Notes: generated by a model from the letters alone, not told the origin. Shown: positions 34,266 to 43,469, counted from the stretch's first letter. The stretch is DNA of 64,000 nt from Chrysopilus asiliformis (GCA_964034945.1 OZ035962.1:21175530-21239529); one strand, 5' to 3'. Numbers and translations: made by a program.

Positions 34266-34535
34266 CTAGCGCCTGCGGGTCCTGTGGAGTGCACGAAAAC
34301 TTTCCCTGGATTTTCCTTCATCGTATTTTGAAACTTCTCCAGCGGCATATCGTTCTGGTAAAAAGATGATAAATTCCTCCACCTCCATAGCCTTTTTTGT
34401 ACCATAACGTGTTTTGATCTCACGAAACTTTTCAATTTTAGACTCCCGACCTGCCGGCATCAAAGCCACCTTAAGAATCGGGTTTGACCACTTTATACTG
34501 TTTAACTCTGCTACGAATTCTAAAGCGGAAGCCAT
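34266..34535 (-). pseudogene. Family B gene, MASALEF copy 2
   Basis: MASALEFVAELNSIKWSNP, ALMPAGRESKIEKF, EIKTRYGTKKAMEVEEFIIF, LPERY, then a small deletion and shift, FQNTMKENPGKVFVHSTGPA. The sequence GAS follows and then the fused N-terminus of the next fragment. Closely similar to 23,097-23,410, with the same TATA box (34,613-34,621). Confidence 0.65.
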
Positions 34536-34612
34536 TATAAAATTTTTAAAAATTTCTTAAACGATAACGTTGCTGAACACAAAACAAGTAATTCTAAACT
34601 AGTGATCAGATT

Positions 34613-34621
34613 GCTTTTATA
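34613..34621 (-). promoter_or_regulatory. TATA box of family B gene
   Basis: Minus-strand TATAAAAGCAATCTGATC with GTGTTCAGCAACG 40 bp on. Confidence 0.55.
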
Positions 34622-34724
34622 CAGAAGTTTCCAGCAAAATGAGATATCAGAAATTGTACTATTCTACCAGTTTTGGAGATGGGGATAATTCTTGGTGTTG
34701 TTGTGGATTTCTTCTTCGACTTTA

Positions 34725-35195
34725 TTATTTTCCTTGCGGGATACGAGTGGGTCTAATAGTAATTAGACCCACTCTTATCGCATCTTGTAAATTTTTCGGG
34801 GCGTGACTCTTCAGCGTATCTCTCGCGTTATTCACTGCTTTACGGAACCAGTTCACCTTTCCGCCGCGTTTCTTTTTAGATTTCCTCTTAAGACCCATAC
34901 CGAATTTACTCTTAGCTTTCATGAGATTAGTTACAAGTAATGCGTTAGTCTTTTCACCCAAACTAGAATCTGTTGCTGTTACTCTCTGCCAAGCCTTTTC
35001 CGCCAATACTATATCGGCAATATATTGATTTATTGTATCCTTTTTTTTGGAATATGCGATATCGTGTTCTTTACAAGCTTTGTCTAAATCGTTGATTCCT
35101 TGATCCCCTCTAGCTAATCGTTTTTGCAGCTTTATACCCGGTCCACAATACTGGTATCCCGGCAGATGAAGTTCGACGGGTAATTTATTAATGAT
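34725..35195 (-). pseudogene. PLA2-like minor capsid/core protein (5' end missing)
   Basis: An open minus-strand frame of 156 codons with no upstream ATG left (TGA at 35,196-35,198). It begins IINKLPVELHLPGYQYCGPG, then LARGDQGINDLDKACKEHDIAYSK, then a long basic tail (LKRKSKKKRGGKVNWFRKAV) and TIRPTRIPQGK. YxGPG, the GD.G phrase and the HD pair are the calcium loop and catalytic pair of parvovirus VP1-type phospholipase A2, a domain also found in Polinton-like viruses and thought to help capsids breach membranes. The basic tail resembles a DNA-condensing core protein. Apart from a few lost N-terminal residues it appears undamaged. Confidence 0.8.
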
Positions 35196-35221
35196 TCAAA
35201 ATTAATCATTATTCGTTTATA

Positions 35222-35463
35222 TATTCCGCAGCATTGCAAATTGCCTGCAATTGTTGGAAAACTATGCACGGAGAGTGACCTTCACATGGGACGGAAATAG
35301 CATCGATGTAGAGCATTTGCATATGGTTATAAGATACCAATTTAAAAATGGAGAGACAACTCCAAAATTAATAACTTCCGATTACCTGATAAAAAACTTG
35401 AAAGTAAACTCAATCTTCAATGTAAGAAATGCAATGAATTCAGACTTCGGACTTCGTCGCGCA
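35222..35463 (+). pseudogene. Family H, copy 2, 5' part upstream of the retrovirus
   Basis: Plus-strand frame through LLENYARRVTFTWDGNSID, HMVIRYQFKNGETTPKL and NVRNAMNSDFGLRRA. It runs without break across the CGCA duplication into 42,311 if the retrovirus is removed. It supplies the N-terminal region missing from the other two family H copies. The few codons past 35,463 in the open frame are LTR and not native. Confidence 0.65.
35460..35463. repeat. Target site duplication, left (CGCA)
   Basis: CGCA immediately before the 5' LTR, repeated at 42,307-42,310 after the 3' LTR. The restored site reads CGCACG, an alternating pyrimidine-purine hexamer, as preferred by errantiviruses. Confidence 0.9.
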
Positions 35464-35837
35464 AGTTACATCCGGTAATTCACCCAACTTAAAGACAAAA
35501 CATTCACCGTCAGCTAAAAATGATTGGGAAGAGATTATCGAAGAATTTAATGTAAAATTATAAGAAAAACACGTAGGAGTTTTTCTTATAATTCAATACT
35601 CGATAAGAAATTTAAATGCATGAATTGCACTTATACAAAGTATAAGTGAGATAAAGAAACGAATGCATTTTGTAGATATTAAGAATTGAATTCAGGGCAG
35701 TTGATTCGGGATCCCTCTAAAGAGTGGATGCATTTAACCGAACAATAATATCTTAAGATATTTGCCAAAGTAATAATAAAGAAATTTTAAATAAAAAGTG
35801 ATTTTTTTTATTCCGAAGAATAACAAAAAAGTTAATT
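35464..35837 (+). repeat. Errantivirus 5' LTR, 374 bp
   Basis: Starts AGTTACATCC and ends AAAAAGTTAATT. Contains AATAAA at 35,775. The last T is shared with the primer binding site. By eye identical to 41,933-42,306. Confidence 0.95.
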
Positions 35838-35854
35838 GGCGCAGTTGGTAGGAT
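35837..35854 (+). promoter_or_regulatory. Primer binding site (tRNA-Ser type)
   Basis: TGGCGCAGTTGGTAGGAT. It differs at one base (T for C) from the TGGCGCAGTCG expected for the 3' end of an insect tRNA-Ser, the primer of the 17.6/297-type errantiviruses. Confidence 0.75.
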
Positions 35855-35866
35855 TTCCCTCCAAAG

Positions 35867-36109
35867 AAAGGAAATCCAGTGATCGAATAACGTAACTAAA
35901 TATTAAAAGAAAAAGTTATAAAACAAAAGGAAATCCAGTGATCGAATAACGTAACTAAATATTAAAAGAAAAAAAAGTTATAAAACAAAAGTGAATCCAG
36001 TGATCGAATAACGTAACTAAATGTTAAAAGAAAAAGTTATAAAACAAAAGTGAATCCAGTGATCGAATAACGTAACTAAATATTAAAAGACAAAGTTATA
36101 GTATAAAAG
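35867..36109 (+). repeat. Four ~59-bp tandem repeats in the leader
   Basis: Each unit reads ATCCAGTGATCGAATAACG followed by TAACTAAAT(A/G)TTAAAAGA and AAAGTTATA. A fifth partial unit (AGTGAGTTCAGTG) precedes gag. Tandem repeats in this position recall the insulator-bearing leader of gypsy, but the unit is different. Confidence 0.8.
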
Positions 36110-36149
36110 TGAGTTCAGTGAAATTCTAAATAACAAGTAATTAATCAAA

Positions 36150-37259
36150 ATGGCAAATCCAGAACAACAAATTGAGGTCCTGAGACAGGCCCTTCAACAA
36201 CAGCAAGAGCAGATGAATCAGTTACGGCAATTACTTGCTGTGCATCAACAAGTACCACAACCGAATTTATTTCAATTAACACCGGAACAAGTGCTGAGTC
36301 ATTACCGAAGATTAAAACCGTTCAACGGCACCGAGGAATTTACATTAACCGAATTCATCAAATCCATAGAAGGCGCAGCAGCACTATGCATCAACAATCA
36401 GGAACTTCTAAACTACGCAATGCAGATTGTCATCAACGAAAAAATACAAGGCGAACCGAAACGATGTATCCAGCGACTAGGAGAAAACGCGACATGGGAA
36501 ATCATCAAAAGTGAACTCAAGTTACACTTTAGGCCGAGGAAAGATTATGCAGAGTTAATTAATGAATGTAGAGGTATTAAGGTATGTAGTTTAAGAGATT
36601 TATTTGATATATTAAAATCTGTAAATTACCAATTAAATGAGCTATATGAATTTGATGATACAAGACCAATTAATTATTCTCCTGTTAACAACGATAAGTA
36701 TCTCGTTGGTATTCTGTTAGAAAAAATGGATAATTTAGTTAGAGGACATGTTCCAATTGACGCAACACTAATAGAAATTTATAATAGATTTTCTCAATTA
36801 AAATTGTTAGATGACGAAAGAGCCATAGACCACCGTCACAAAAAAGGGTTTAAAACTCCACACAATTCGTCACATCGATTTGAACAGAAAAATGTACAGA
36901 ATAATAATAAAAGACAAGATAACAATTTAGGACCTTTCAGACAGAATAACACATATACGAGTGACAGACAAAACAATTATAATAATAACATGAACAACGG
37001 TCATATTCGTAATAATAACAATCCCAATAATTCTGGAAATTTCAGACAACAGAATAACAATTACAATAATAATATGAACAACGGTCATACTCGTAATAAT
37101 AATTCTGGCCAGTTCAGACGCCCTAATTACAATAACAATTACTCCAGACAATTCAATTCAAACAATAGACCGATGAATGTCCCGGAACCGATGGAAATAG
37201 GAAATATTGAACAAGGCCAAAATTTTTCAAACGAGCCTCGACCTATACACTACCAATAG
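36150..37259 (+). CDS. gag: Errantivirus Gag, 369 aa
   Basis: Capsid-forming polyprotein of the retroelement. ATG in context AATCAAAATGGCA. N-terminal Gln-rich coiled coil (residues ~5-35), a helical capsid-like domain (~45-225), then an Asn-rich basic nucleocapsid region (~240-345) with repeated NNMNNGH(I/T)RNNN units instead of CCHC knuckles, as is usual for errantiviruses. The end overlaps the pol frame by 49 bp and contains a slippery heptamer. No lesions. Confidence 0.9.
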   Translation: MANPEQQIEVLRQALQQQQEQMNQLRQLLAVHQQVPQPNLFQLTPEQVLSHYRRLKPFNGTEEFTLTEFIKSIEGAAALCINNQELLNYAMQIVINEKIQGEPKRCIQRLGENATWEIIKSELKLHFRPRKDYAELINECRGIKVCSLRDLFDILKSVNYQLNELYEFDDTRPINYSPVNNDKYLVGILLEKMDNLVRGHVPIDATLIEIYNRFSQLKLLDDERAIDHRHKKGFKTPHNSSHRFEQKNVQNNNKRQDNNLGPFRQNNTYTSDRQNNYNNNMNNGHIRNNNNPNNSGNFRQQNNNYNNNMNNGHTRNNNSGQFRRPNYNNNYSRQFNSNNRPMNVPEPMEIGNIEQGQNFSNEPRPIHYQ

Positions 37260-40200
37260 CAGTATTAACAATCAATGATCACAAAATAAGATGTTTAGTA
37301 GATACAGGCGCTAGCATCAGTATTATGAAGCCAAATATTTTAATCGGTTATCCTCAAGAAAAGTTAAATCAACCCATATACTACTCCACGATTAATGGTA
37401 AAAATGAAATAAAGTACGAAATTATTACCCCAATACCGAAAGAATTCAAAATGTCAGGCACAATATCTTGGAAAGTAATAGATTTAACTGGTCGCGATTA
37501 CGACGCAATTATAGGACAAAATCTTTTAACTCCGTTAAAAGTTAAAATCGACTTAGAAGAAAAATATATGCAAGTAAGAGATAACAAAATTATGTTTGAA
37601 AATAATAATTATCCATTCGATTTAAATAAAATATGCACGTTAGAAACCGTTGAAAATAAAATAATTAATAAACTAAGTCTCAGTCATTTAAATAACGAAG
37701 AAAAGAAAATGTTAACTGGCCTATTAAAATCATATAATGATTTATTTTTTCATGATGGTGACATTCTTACGTCCACTCATGAGATAAGACATGAAATAAT
37801 TACCACTACTAGTAACCCAATATATTCAAAAATTTATAGGTATCCTCAGGCCCACGAAAATGAGATAAGTAGGCAAATAAATGAAATGTTAGACACAGGA
37901 ATTATAAAAGAAAGCAACTCCCCATATAACAGTCCCTTGTGGGTAGTCCCCAAGAAACTGGACAATTCTAAAAAGCAAAAATGGCGAATTGTTATAGATT
38001 ATCGTAAATTAAACGAAGTCACTGTAAATGATAAATTTCCAATACCAAATATAGATGGTATACTCGACAAATTAGGGAAAGCTCAGTATTTCACAACTTT
38101 AGATTTAGCAAAAGGGTTTCACCAAATCCTAGTAAATGACGAAGACAGAAAGAAAACAGCCTTTTCAACACCCTACGGTCATTATGAATATATCAGAATG
38201 CCGTTTGGTTTAAAAAATGCTCCAGCGACATTTCAGAGACTAATGAATTCCGTCCTTCGAGAATTTATTAACAAAATATGCGTCGTCTATTTAGACGATA
38301 TCTTAATCTTTAGTACGTCCTTAGATGAACATATCGTTAACATAAAGAAAATATTCAATAAGCTAAGAGAATCCGGCTTAAAAATACAGATAGATAAGTG
38401 TAATTTTTTATCTAAAGAAACACAGTATTTGGGACACATTCTAACTCCCAAAGGCGTGAAACCTAATCCAGGAAAAGTAGAAATAATTCAAAATTTAAAA
38501 TTACCAACAACTCAAAAACAAATAAAGTCATTCCTAGGTATAACCGGCTATTACCGTAAGTTCATAAAGGATTACGCTAAGGTAGCACACCCCATAACCA
38601 AATATTTAAAAAAGAATATGAAAGTTAACTTTAACGACCCAAATTACATCTCAGCATTCGAAAAATTGAAAGAACTAATAACTAATTACCCGGTTCTGAA
38701 ATACCCTGATTATAATAAGAAGTTTAAGTTAGTAACAGACGCAAGTAACTTCGCTATAGGTGCTGTCCTAACACAAGATGGACATCCAATATACTATGCA
38801 TCAAGAACCCTTAATGACCACGAAAGGAATTACTCTACAATCGAGAAAGAGCTATTAGCCATCGTGTGGAGTACAAAATATTTTAGACCCTTCCTATACG
38901 GTAGAGAATTTGATTTACAAACTGACCATCAACCCATAAAGTGGTTGCACGCGAAATATTCTGGTAAAAATATTAACCCACGCCTTCAAAGGTGGTTAAT
39001 TCAACTAGGGGAATACAATATAAATATAGATTATATTAAAGGAAAAGACAACAAAGTTGCTGATTTCCTAAGTAGAATAAATAAAGATACGTATGAAATA
39101 AACAACATACGGTCAACGCAACAAAGAAAAGAAATTAGTACCGAAAATTTGGGCACTAATTGCAACATATTAGACATTGAAAATTTGAGTGTCGATCTAA
39201 ACAATATGTTTGTAAACAATCTTGAAAGCTCAAGTAGCGATGATTCAGATCATGAATCAATTGAAGTACAAACAACTCATTCTCAAGAAGAGAACTTGTA
39301 CGATCATATTCCCATTTTGGAAACTATAGTAAATAGATTTAAAACTCAAATAATACTGTTAGAAAACAAAGATAAAGAATATGAAAGAATTTTCAATAAC
39401 CGTAGAATTTATATAGAACAAAAAGATCTAGATGAGAATTTTGCCTCTGATATTTTAAGAAGGTATATTACTAAAGGTAAAATAGGAATATATTCTGAAT
39501 TAAACGATCACGAATATAATAAATTACAAATGAAAATAATTGAGATCTTTCCGTCTAGTAGAAATATCAAATTTGTCAAATGTAGTTATTTTGCAACAGA
39601 CATATTAGAGGAAGAAAATGTTGTTAGACAAATATCTAGATACCATACGAATGAAGTAGGTCATACTGGAATAGACTCAACTTATGGAGGTCTAAAGAAA
39701 ATTATATATCATCCCAATTTAAAAACAACAGTCCAAGTGTGTATAAATAACTGTGACTATTGCACAGGAGCAAAATATGACAGAAATCCAATTAAACCGC
39801 AATTTAAATTCACCGAAACCCCCAAAAAGATCAATGAAATAATTCATGTCGATGTTTATACAAACAGTAAACATTCGTTCATCAATTTTATAGACAAATT
39901 CTCAAAACACGCAATCAGCTTCTATCTTGAAGATAGAAACAGCTTGACTTTGGTGGAGAAATTAAGACAGTTCATATCAATAAAAGGGAAAATGGAAAAA
40001 CTAGTTTTTGATAACGAATTTAATTGTAACAATATAAAGCAATTCTGTTCTGAAGAAAACATAAATTACCATATAACTAAACCAAACAGTCACACAGGGA
40101 ACGCAGATATAGAACGACTGAATAATACCATTTCTGAAAAAATTAGAGTTCTAAATTTAGTTCAAAAATTCCCAATTCGTATTCAAATGTTGAGAGCAAT

Positions 40201-40570
40201 TGAATTTTACAATAAATCATATCATTCAACGATTAAGGCTACTCCATTAGAAGTACAAGAAGGAAAAATTGATAATCATAACATTATAGAGAGATTAGAT
40301 GAGAGTAAAAGAAAAATGCTTTCAAAACGAAATACAAATCGCGAAAATTATATAGAAACTAGAGAAACGGGTTTTATAAAAAATTACAAAAGTCTACGTC
40401 ACAAAGAAGAACCTAAATTTAGAAAACAACCTCTCGAAAACGTACATATTTCTAATGTTAAACGACCTTTGAAATTTACAGACCAAACTTCTAACAATGT
40501 TGACGCTCATGACAATATTACTGACGATGATAACACCCACTCATCAGATGATGACGATTCAGAAAGTTAA
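37211..40570 (+). CDS. pol: Errantivirus Pol (protease, RT, RNase H, integrase)
   Basis: Expressed by -1 frameshift; no ATG is needed, and the first Met (37,325) lies after the protease active site. Protease: VDTGASIS at 37,298-37,321. Reverse transcriptase: WRIVIDYRKLN, TLDLAKGFHQI, and the active site VVYLDDILIF with YLDD at 38,288-38,299. RNase H: VTDASNFAIGAVL from 38,732, STIEKELLAIVW and TDHQPIKWL. Integrase: HTNEVGH and CINNCDYC zinc-binding residues near 39,644-39,760, then the triad HVDVY (39,851), FDNEF (40,010) and IERLN (40,112). By my count the last Asp and Glu are separated by 33 residues rather than the canonical 35. The frame is open throughout. Confidence 0.93.
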   Translation, partial: TRPKFFKRASTYTLPIAVLTINDHKIRCLVDTGASISIMKPNILIGYPQEKLNQPIYYSTINGKNEIKYEIITPIPKEFKMSGTISWKVIDLTGRDYDAIIGQNLLTPLKVKIDLEEKYMQVRDNKIMFENNNYPFDLNKICTLETVENKIINKLSLSHLNNEEKKMLTGLLKSYNDLFFHDGDILTSTHEIRHEIITTTSNPIYSKIYRYPQAHENEISRQINEMLDTGIIKESNSPYNSPLWVVPKKLDNSKKQKWRIVIDYRKLNEVTVNDKFPIPNIDGILDKLGKAQYFTTLDLAKGFHQILVNDEDRKKTAFSTPYGHYEYIRMPFGLKNAPATFQRLMNSVLREFINKICVVYLDDILIFSTSLDEHIVNIKKIFNKLRESGLKIQIDKCNFLSKETQYLGHILTPKGVKPNPGKVEIIQNLKLPTTQKQIKSFLGITGYYRKFIKDYAKVAHPITKYLKKNMKVNFNDPNYISAFEKLKELITNYPVLKYPDYNKKFKLVTDASNFAIGAVLTQDGHPIYYASRTLNDHERNYSTIEKELLAIVWSTKYFRPFLYGREFDLQTDHQPIKWLHAKYSGKNINPRLQRWLIQLGEYNINIDYIKGKDNKVADFLSRINKDTYEINNIRSTQQRKEISTENLGTNCNILDIENLSVDLNNMFVNNLESSSSDDSDHESIEVQTTHSQEENLYDHIPILETIVNRFKTQIILLENKDKEYERIFNNRRIYIEQKDLDENFASDILRRYITKGKIGIYSELNDHEYNKLQMKIIEIFPSSRNIKFVKCSYFATDILEEENVVRQISRYHTNEVGHTGIDSTYGGLKKIIYHPNLKTTVQVCINNCDYCTGAKYDRNPIKPQFKFTETPKKINEIIHVDVYTNSKHSFINFIDKFSKHAISFYLEDRNSLTLVEKLRQFISIKGKMEKLVFDNEFNCNNIKQFCSEENINYHITKPNSHTGNADIERLNNTISEKIRVLNLVQKFPIRIQMLRAIEFYNKSYHSTIKATPLEVQEGKIDNHNIIERLDESKRKMLSKRNTNRENYIETRETGFIKNYKSLRHKEEPKFRKQPLENVHISNVKRPLKFTDQTSNNVDAHDNITDDDNTHSSDDDDSES
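37220..37226 (+). promoter_or_regulatory. Probable -1 frameshift site (A AAT TTT)
   Basis: In gag phase the bases read A-AAT-TTT, a perfect X-XXY-YYZ heptamer. The pol frame is open from 37,211 and gag stops at 37,257, so a -1 slip here would give Gag-Pol. Confidence 0.7.
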
Positions 40571-42032
40571 TTCAGATATAGGATATGTAGAGATAAGTGT
40601 AGGTGAAGTTGATATAGTAAATAAATTTGATATAATTATACATGTTATAAACCCCGATGAAATATTAAAAATAATAAATGACTTAGAATCTTCATTCAAA
40701 TTGTTAAATTTAATAAATCAGCAAAACTTCGTTTGGACAGAAATAGATAATATCAAAAATAAGATAAGAACAATAGTACCACATAGAAGTAAGAGAGGCC
40801 TTATTAACTTTGGCGGTAAGATAATGAATTGGCTATACGGTACTATGGATAATGATGATAGAGAAAATATAGAAAAACACTTTTCAGTAATTGATGGAAA
40901 TAATCACGAAATTATCAAAGACGTTAATCAACAGATTCGAATTAATACTAATTTTAATAAAACTTTTATTCAATTAAAAAACATAATAATGTCAGATCGA
41001 ATTAAAATACAAGAAAAGCTTAAAAATTTAAATGAAACAAACCGACGAATATTAACAGAAGGAATTTTTCTTGAGCAATTGTTTAAATTAAATATTATTA
41101 AAAGTAGAGTAGAACATATTCAAAATAACATAGCTTCAGCTAGAATAGGTATTTTACACCCTGATGCTTTAACCAAAGAAGAAATTATCGAATACGACAT
41201 TGATTTTAAAAAACTATTAAATATCAGATTAGCTGTAGCCAAATTTAGAGATAATGAAATCGTATTTGCAATTAAAATACCATCGATGACTATAAAGGCG
41301 AATAAAAGGCTAATAATACCCGTCCCAAATTCATATAGTAAACAAGTTGATTCTGATTTAGAATATGTAATAAAAATTAAAAACAAAACCTATTTTTATG
41401 AAGATAATAAAACCTTAAATGAGTTAAAATTAAGTAAAAATTGTATAGTTCAGAAGAATTGTAAACTAATAATAAAAAAGGAAGAAGAACATATAAATCT
41501 AGATGATAATATGTTGATTTTAAACAATATGAGAAATAAAACATTAAAATCCAATTGTGATTCAAGAAAAATTAAACTTGATGGCAATTATATTATTAAC
41601 TTTAATAATTGTACTTTATATATTAACAATGAAATATATAGTAATACGATTTATGAATTTAAGGAAAAATTTGTAATCAATCCAATTGAAAGTTTTAATA
41701 TAAGCAATAATCAATTAACATTCGAAGAAATTGCACTGAACTTAGAGAAAAATATTCAGGAAATTCGGGAATTAAAATATCACAAAAAAATCAATTACGG
41801 CTTGGGAAGCTTTACAATGCTAATAATAATTCTAATTATTGTGTTATTAGTATATTTTTATCTGAAGCATAAGAAACCCGAAATAAAAATTATAAACAAG
41901 ATTCAGGAGAATCCAGATACTAAGGTGGGAGGAGTTACATCCGGTAATTCACCCAACTTAAAGACAAAACATTCACCGTCAGCTAAAAATGATTGGGAAG
42001 AGATTATCGAAGAATTTAATGTAAAATTATAA
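40497..42032 (+). CDS. env: Errantivirus Env, 511 aa
   Basis: Fusion-type envelope glycoprotein of the gypsy group, normally made from a spliced mRNA. The ORF overlaps the end of pol by 74 bp. Short hydrophobic N-terminus (signal-like, ~1-17), a furin-type site RSKR after residue 100 directly followed by GLINFGG (fusion-peptide region), several N-glycosylation sequons, one membrane span at about residues 433-455 and a 55-residue cytoplasmic tail whose last 33 codons lie inside the 3' LTR. No stop or frameshift. Whether the ATG at 40,497 or an upstream exon supplies the start is not visible. Confidence 0.88.
   Translation: MLTLMTILLTMITPTHQMMTIQKVNSDIGYVEISVGEVDIVNKFDIIIHVINPDEILKIINDLESSFKLLNLINQQNFVWTEIDNIKNKIRTIVPHRSKRGLINFGGKIMNWLYGTMDNDDRENIEKHFSVIDGNNHEIIKDVNQQIRINTNFNKTFIQLKNIIMSDRIKIQEKLKNLNETNRRILTEGIFLEQLFKLNIIKSRVEHIQNNIASARIGILHPDALTKEEIIEYDIDFKKLLNIRLAVAKFRDNEIVFAIKIPSMTIKANKRLIIPVPNSYSKQVDSDLEYVIKIKNKTYFYEDNKTLNELKLSKNCIVQKNCKLIIKKEEEHINLDDNMLILNNMRNKTLKSNCDSRKIKLDGNYIINFNNCTLYINNEIYSNTIYEFKEKFVINPIESFNISNNQLTFEEIALNLEKNIQEIRELKYHKKINYGLGSFTMLIIILIIVLLVYFYLKHKKPEIKIINKIQENPDTKVGGVTSGNSPNLKTKHSPSAKNDWEEIIEEFNVKL
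41922..41932 (+). promoter_or_regulatory. Polypurine tract
   Basis: AAGGTGGGAGG directly against the 3' LTR, the expected plus-strand primer site. Confidence 0.8.
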
Positions 42033-42306
42033 GAAAAACACGTAGGAGTTTTTCTTATAATTCAATACTCGATAAGAAATTTAAATGCATGAATTGCACT
42101 TATACAAAGTATAAGTGAGATAAAGAAACGAATGCATTTTGTAGATATTAAGAATTGAATTCAGGGCAGTTGATTCGGGATCCCTCTAAAGAGTGGATGC
42201 ATTTAACCGAACAATAATATCTTAAGATATTTGCCAAAGTAATAATAAAGAAATTTTAAATAAAAAGTGATTTTTTTTATTCCGAAGAATAACAAAAAAG
42301 TTAATT
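41933..42306 (+). repeat. Errantivirus 3' LTR, 374 bp
   Basis: AGTTACATCC...AAGTTAATT, by eye identical to the 5' LTR. It carries the env stop codon at 42,030-42,032. Confidence 0.95.
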
Positions 42307-42310
42307 CGCA
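42307..42310. repeat. Target site duplication, right (CGCA)
   Basis: CGCA directly after the 3' LTR; pairs with 35,460-35,463. Confidence 0.9.
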
Positions 42311-43406
42311 CGGTCCCAGTGTTTTCATGGATACGACGCAACGGAATTGCAACACGTCACAACATTTTTGCAAGACATCAACAATTTAGTAGCAATTACC
42401 TATCCTAGTGCAATAGGTGCTGCAGAACTAACATTGGAAGTTGGGAACGGTTCATATGAGAATTTGGACGGTATTATAGAGAAAATTGGAAATATTACAC
42501 AGCGAGCGTTTCGCCCCCAGAATTTCACTACAGCTTTTCACTTCAACATCGAATCAATTGAGCAGTTTATTGAAACATATCAGAGTATAAACTTAAAATA
42601 ATTCAATATAGACGAATTAGAATTGTTTTTCGTAGAGATATCAGAAAGGTCAATTTCGAAGATATGTAAAAACATTGTACAAACGTTCAGTGCAAAATAT
42701 TTTGAAACCTATCAGTATCTTGGGCTACAACTACCTGCGTTTCCGGAAGTGCAGGGTCACACTTTCGATAATGTTCTTTCGGTACCAATCATTTCTAACT
42801 TCAATGCAACTCCTGAAGATTACCTTGAAAATCCAGCAAACAGGAGGCATTATGCTTGACACAATTCAGCGATTTCGATGCGACGATTGCAAAACTAGAG
42901 CTGGATACCAGGAAAATCGCACCATAAGGGAAGATCCACTAAACCCTGAAAGCGAAATGTTCATGTTGACCTTTAAAATTATTACGTTAATCAAAGTGGT
43001 TTTGGCAAACAACTATATGATTCCAAATATCGCATACAACATTTCACACTTTGTGACAAATTTCGTAACTGGTAATTTAACACCAAACTTCCCGCAGCGT
43101 TGCAAAGAGCACTTACAGTATTTCATAAAAAAACTGACGAAAGAAATTATCATGCATGAAATGATTAAAATCGAATTGATTTCCCCGCCACAACCCATAG
43201 AACTACAATACCCTATATGCTATATGTGCGGGATTTTTTTTACGGAGCGCCGAATACTGGAACTTCACTTTGAAATGGCCCACCCAAACGAAGACGAAAT
43301 ATCAAGAAAAGTTGCTTGCAGATGTCGACAAGATCATAGCAATGAAACTCCTATTTCCTGCCGCAATCCAAAGGTAAATTCAATTTTCTATTACAACTTA
43401 TTATAG
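42311..43406 (+). pseudogene. Family H, copy 2, 3' part downstream of the retrovirus
   Basis: Continues the frame of 35,222-35,463: CFHGYDATELQHVTTFLQD, YPSAIGAAELTLEVGNGSY, FHFNIESIEQFIETYQSIN. A TAT to TAA change gives a stop at 42,599-42,601, and one extra A near 42,829 shifts the frame before NPANRRHYA. The rest is open: CDDCKTRAGYQ, hydrophobic helices, the C2H2 finger CYMCGIFFTERR...H...H and CRCRQDHSNETPISCRNP. Nearly identical, inverted, to 15,303-16,330. After SCRNPK the DNA GTAAATTC could be a splice donor. Confidence 0.7.
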
Positions 43407-43469
43407 AAATATATCCAAAAATAAAAACAAATAAAACTATATACATATATACATTTGAGATTATTTTCG

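Larger units (their letters stand above)
35464..42306 (+). mobile_element. Complete errantivirus (gypsy-like endogenous retrovirus)
   Basis: 6,843 bp: LTR, tRNA-Ser-like primer site, leader with tandem repeats, gag, pol in -1 frame, env, polypurine tract, LTR. Both LTRs are 374 bp and I see no difference between them. Flanked by CGCA on both sides. All three genes are open, so the copy is recent and potentially competent. It interrupts a family H pseudogene. Confidence 0.95.

Noticed and set aside
35251..35478. ORF as an independent 75-aa gene
   Set aside because: Its last codons are LTR sequence; it is the 5' part of family H cut by the retrovirus.
35867..36109. CRISPR array
   Set aside because: Repeats are contiguous without unique spacers and lie in a retroviral leader of a eukaryotic genome.
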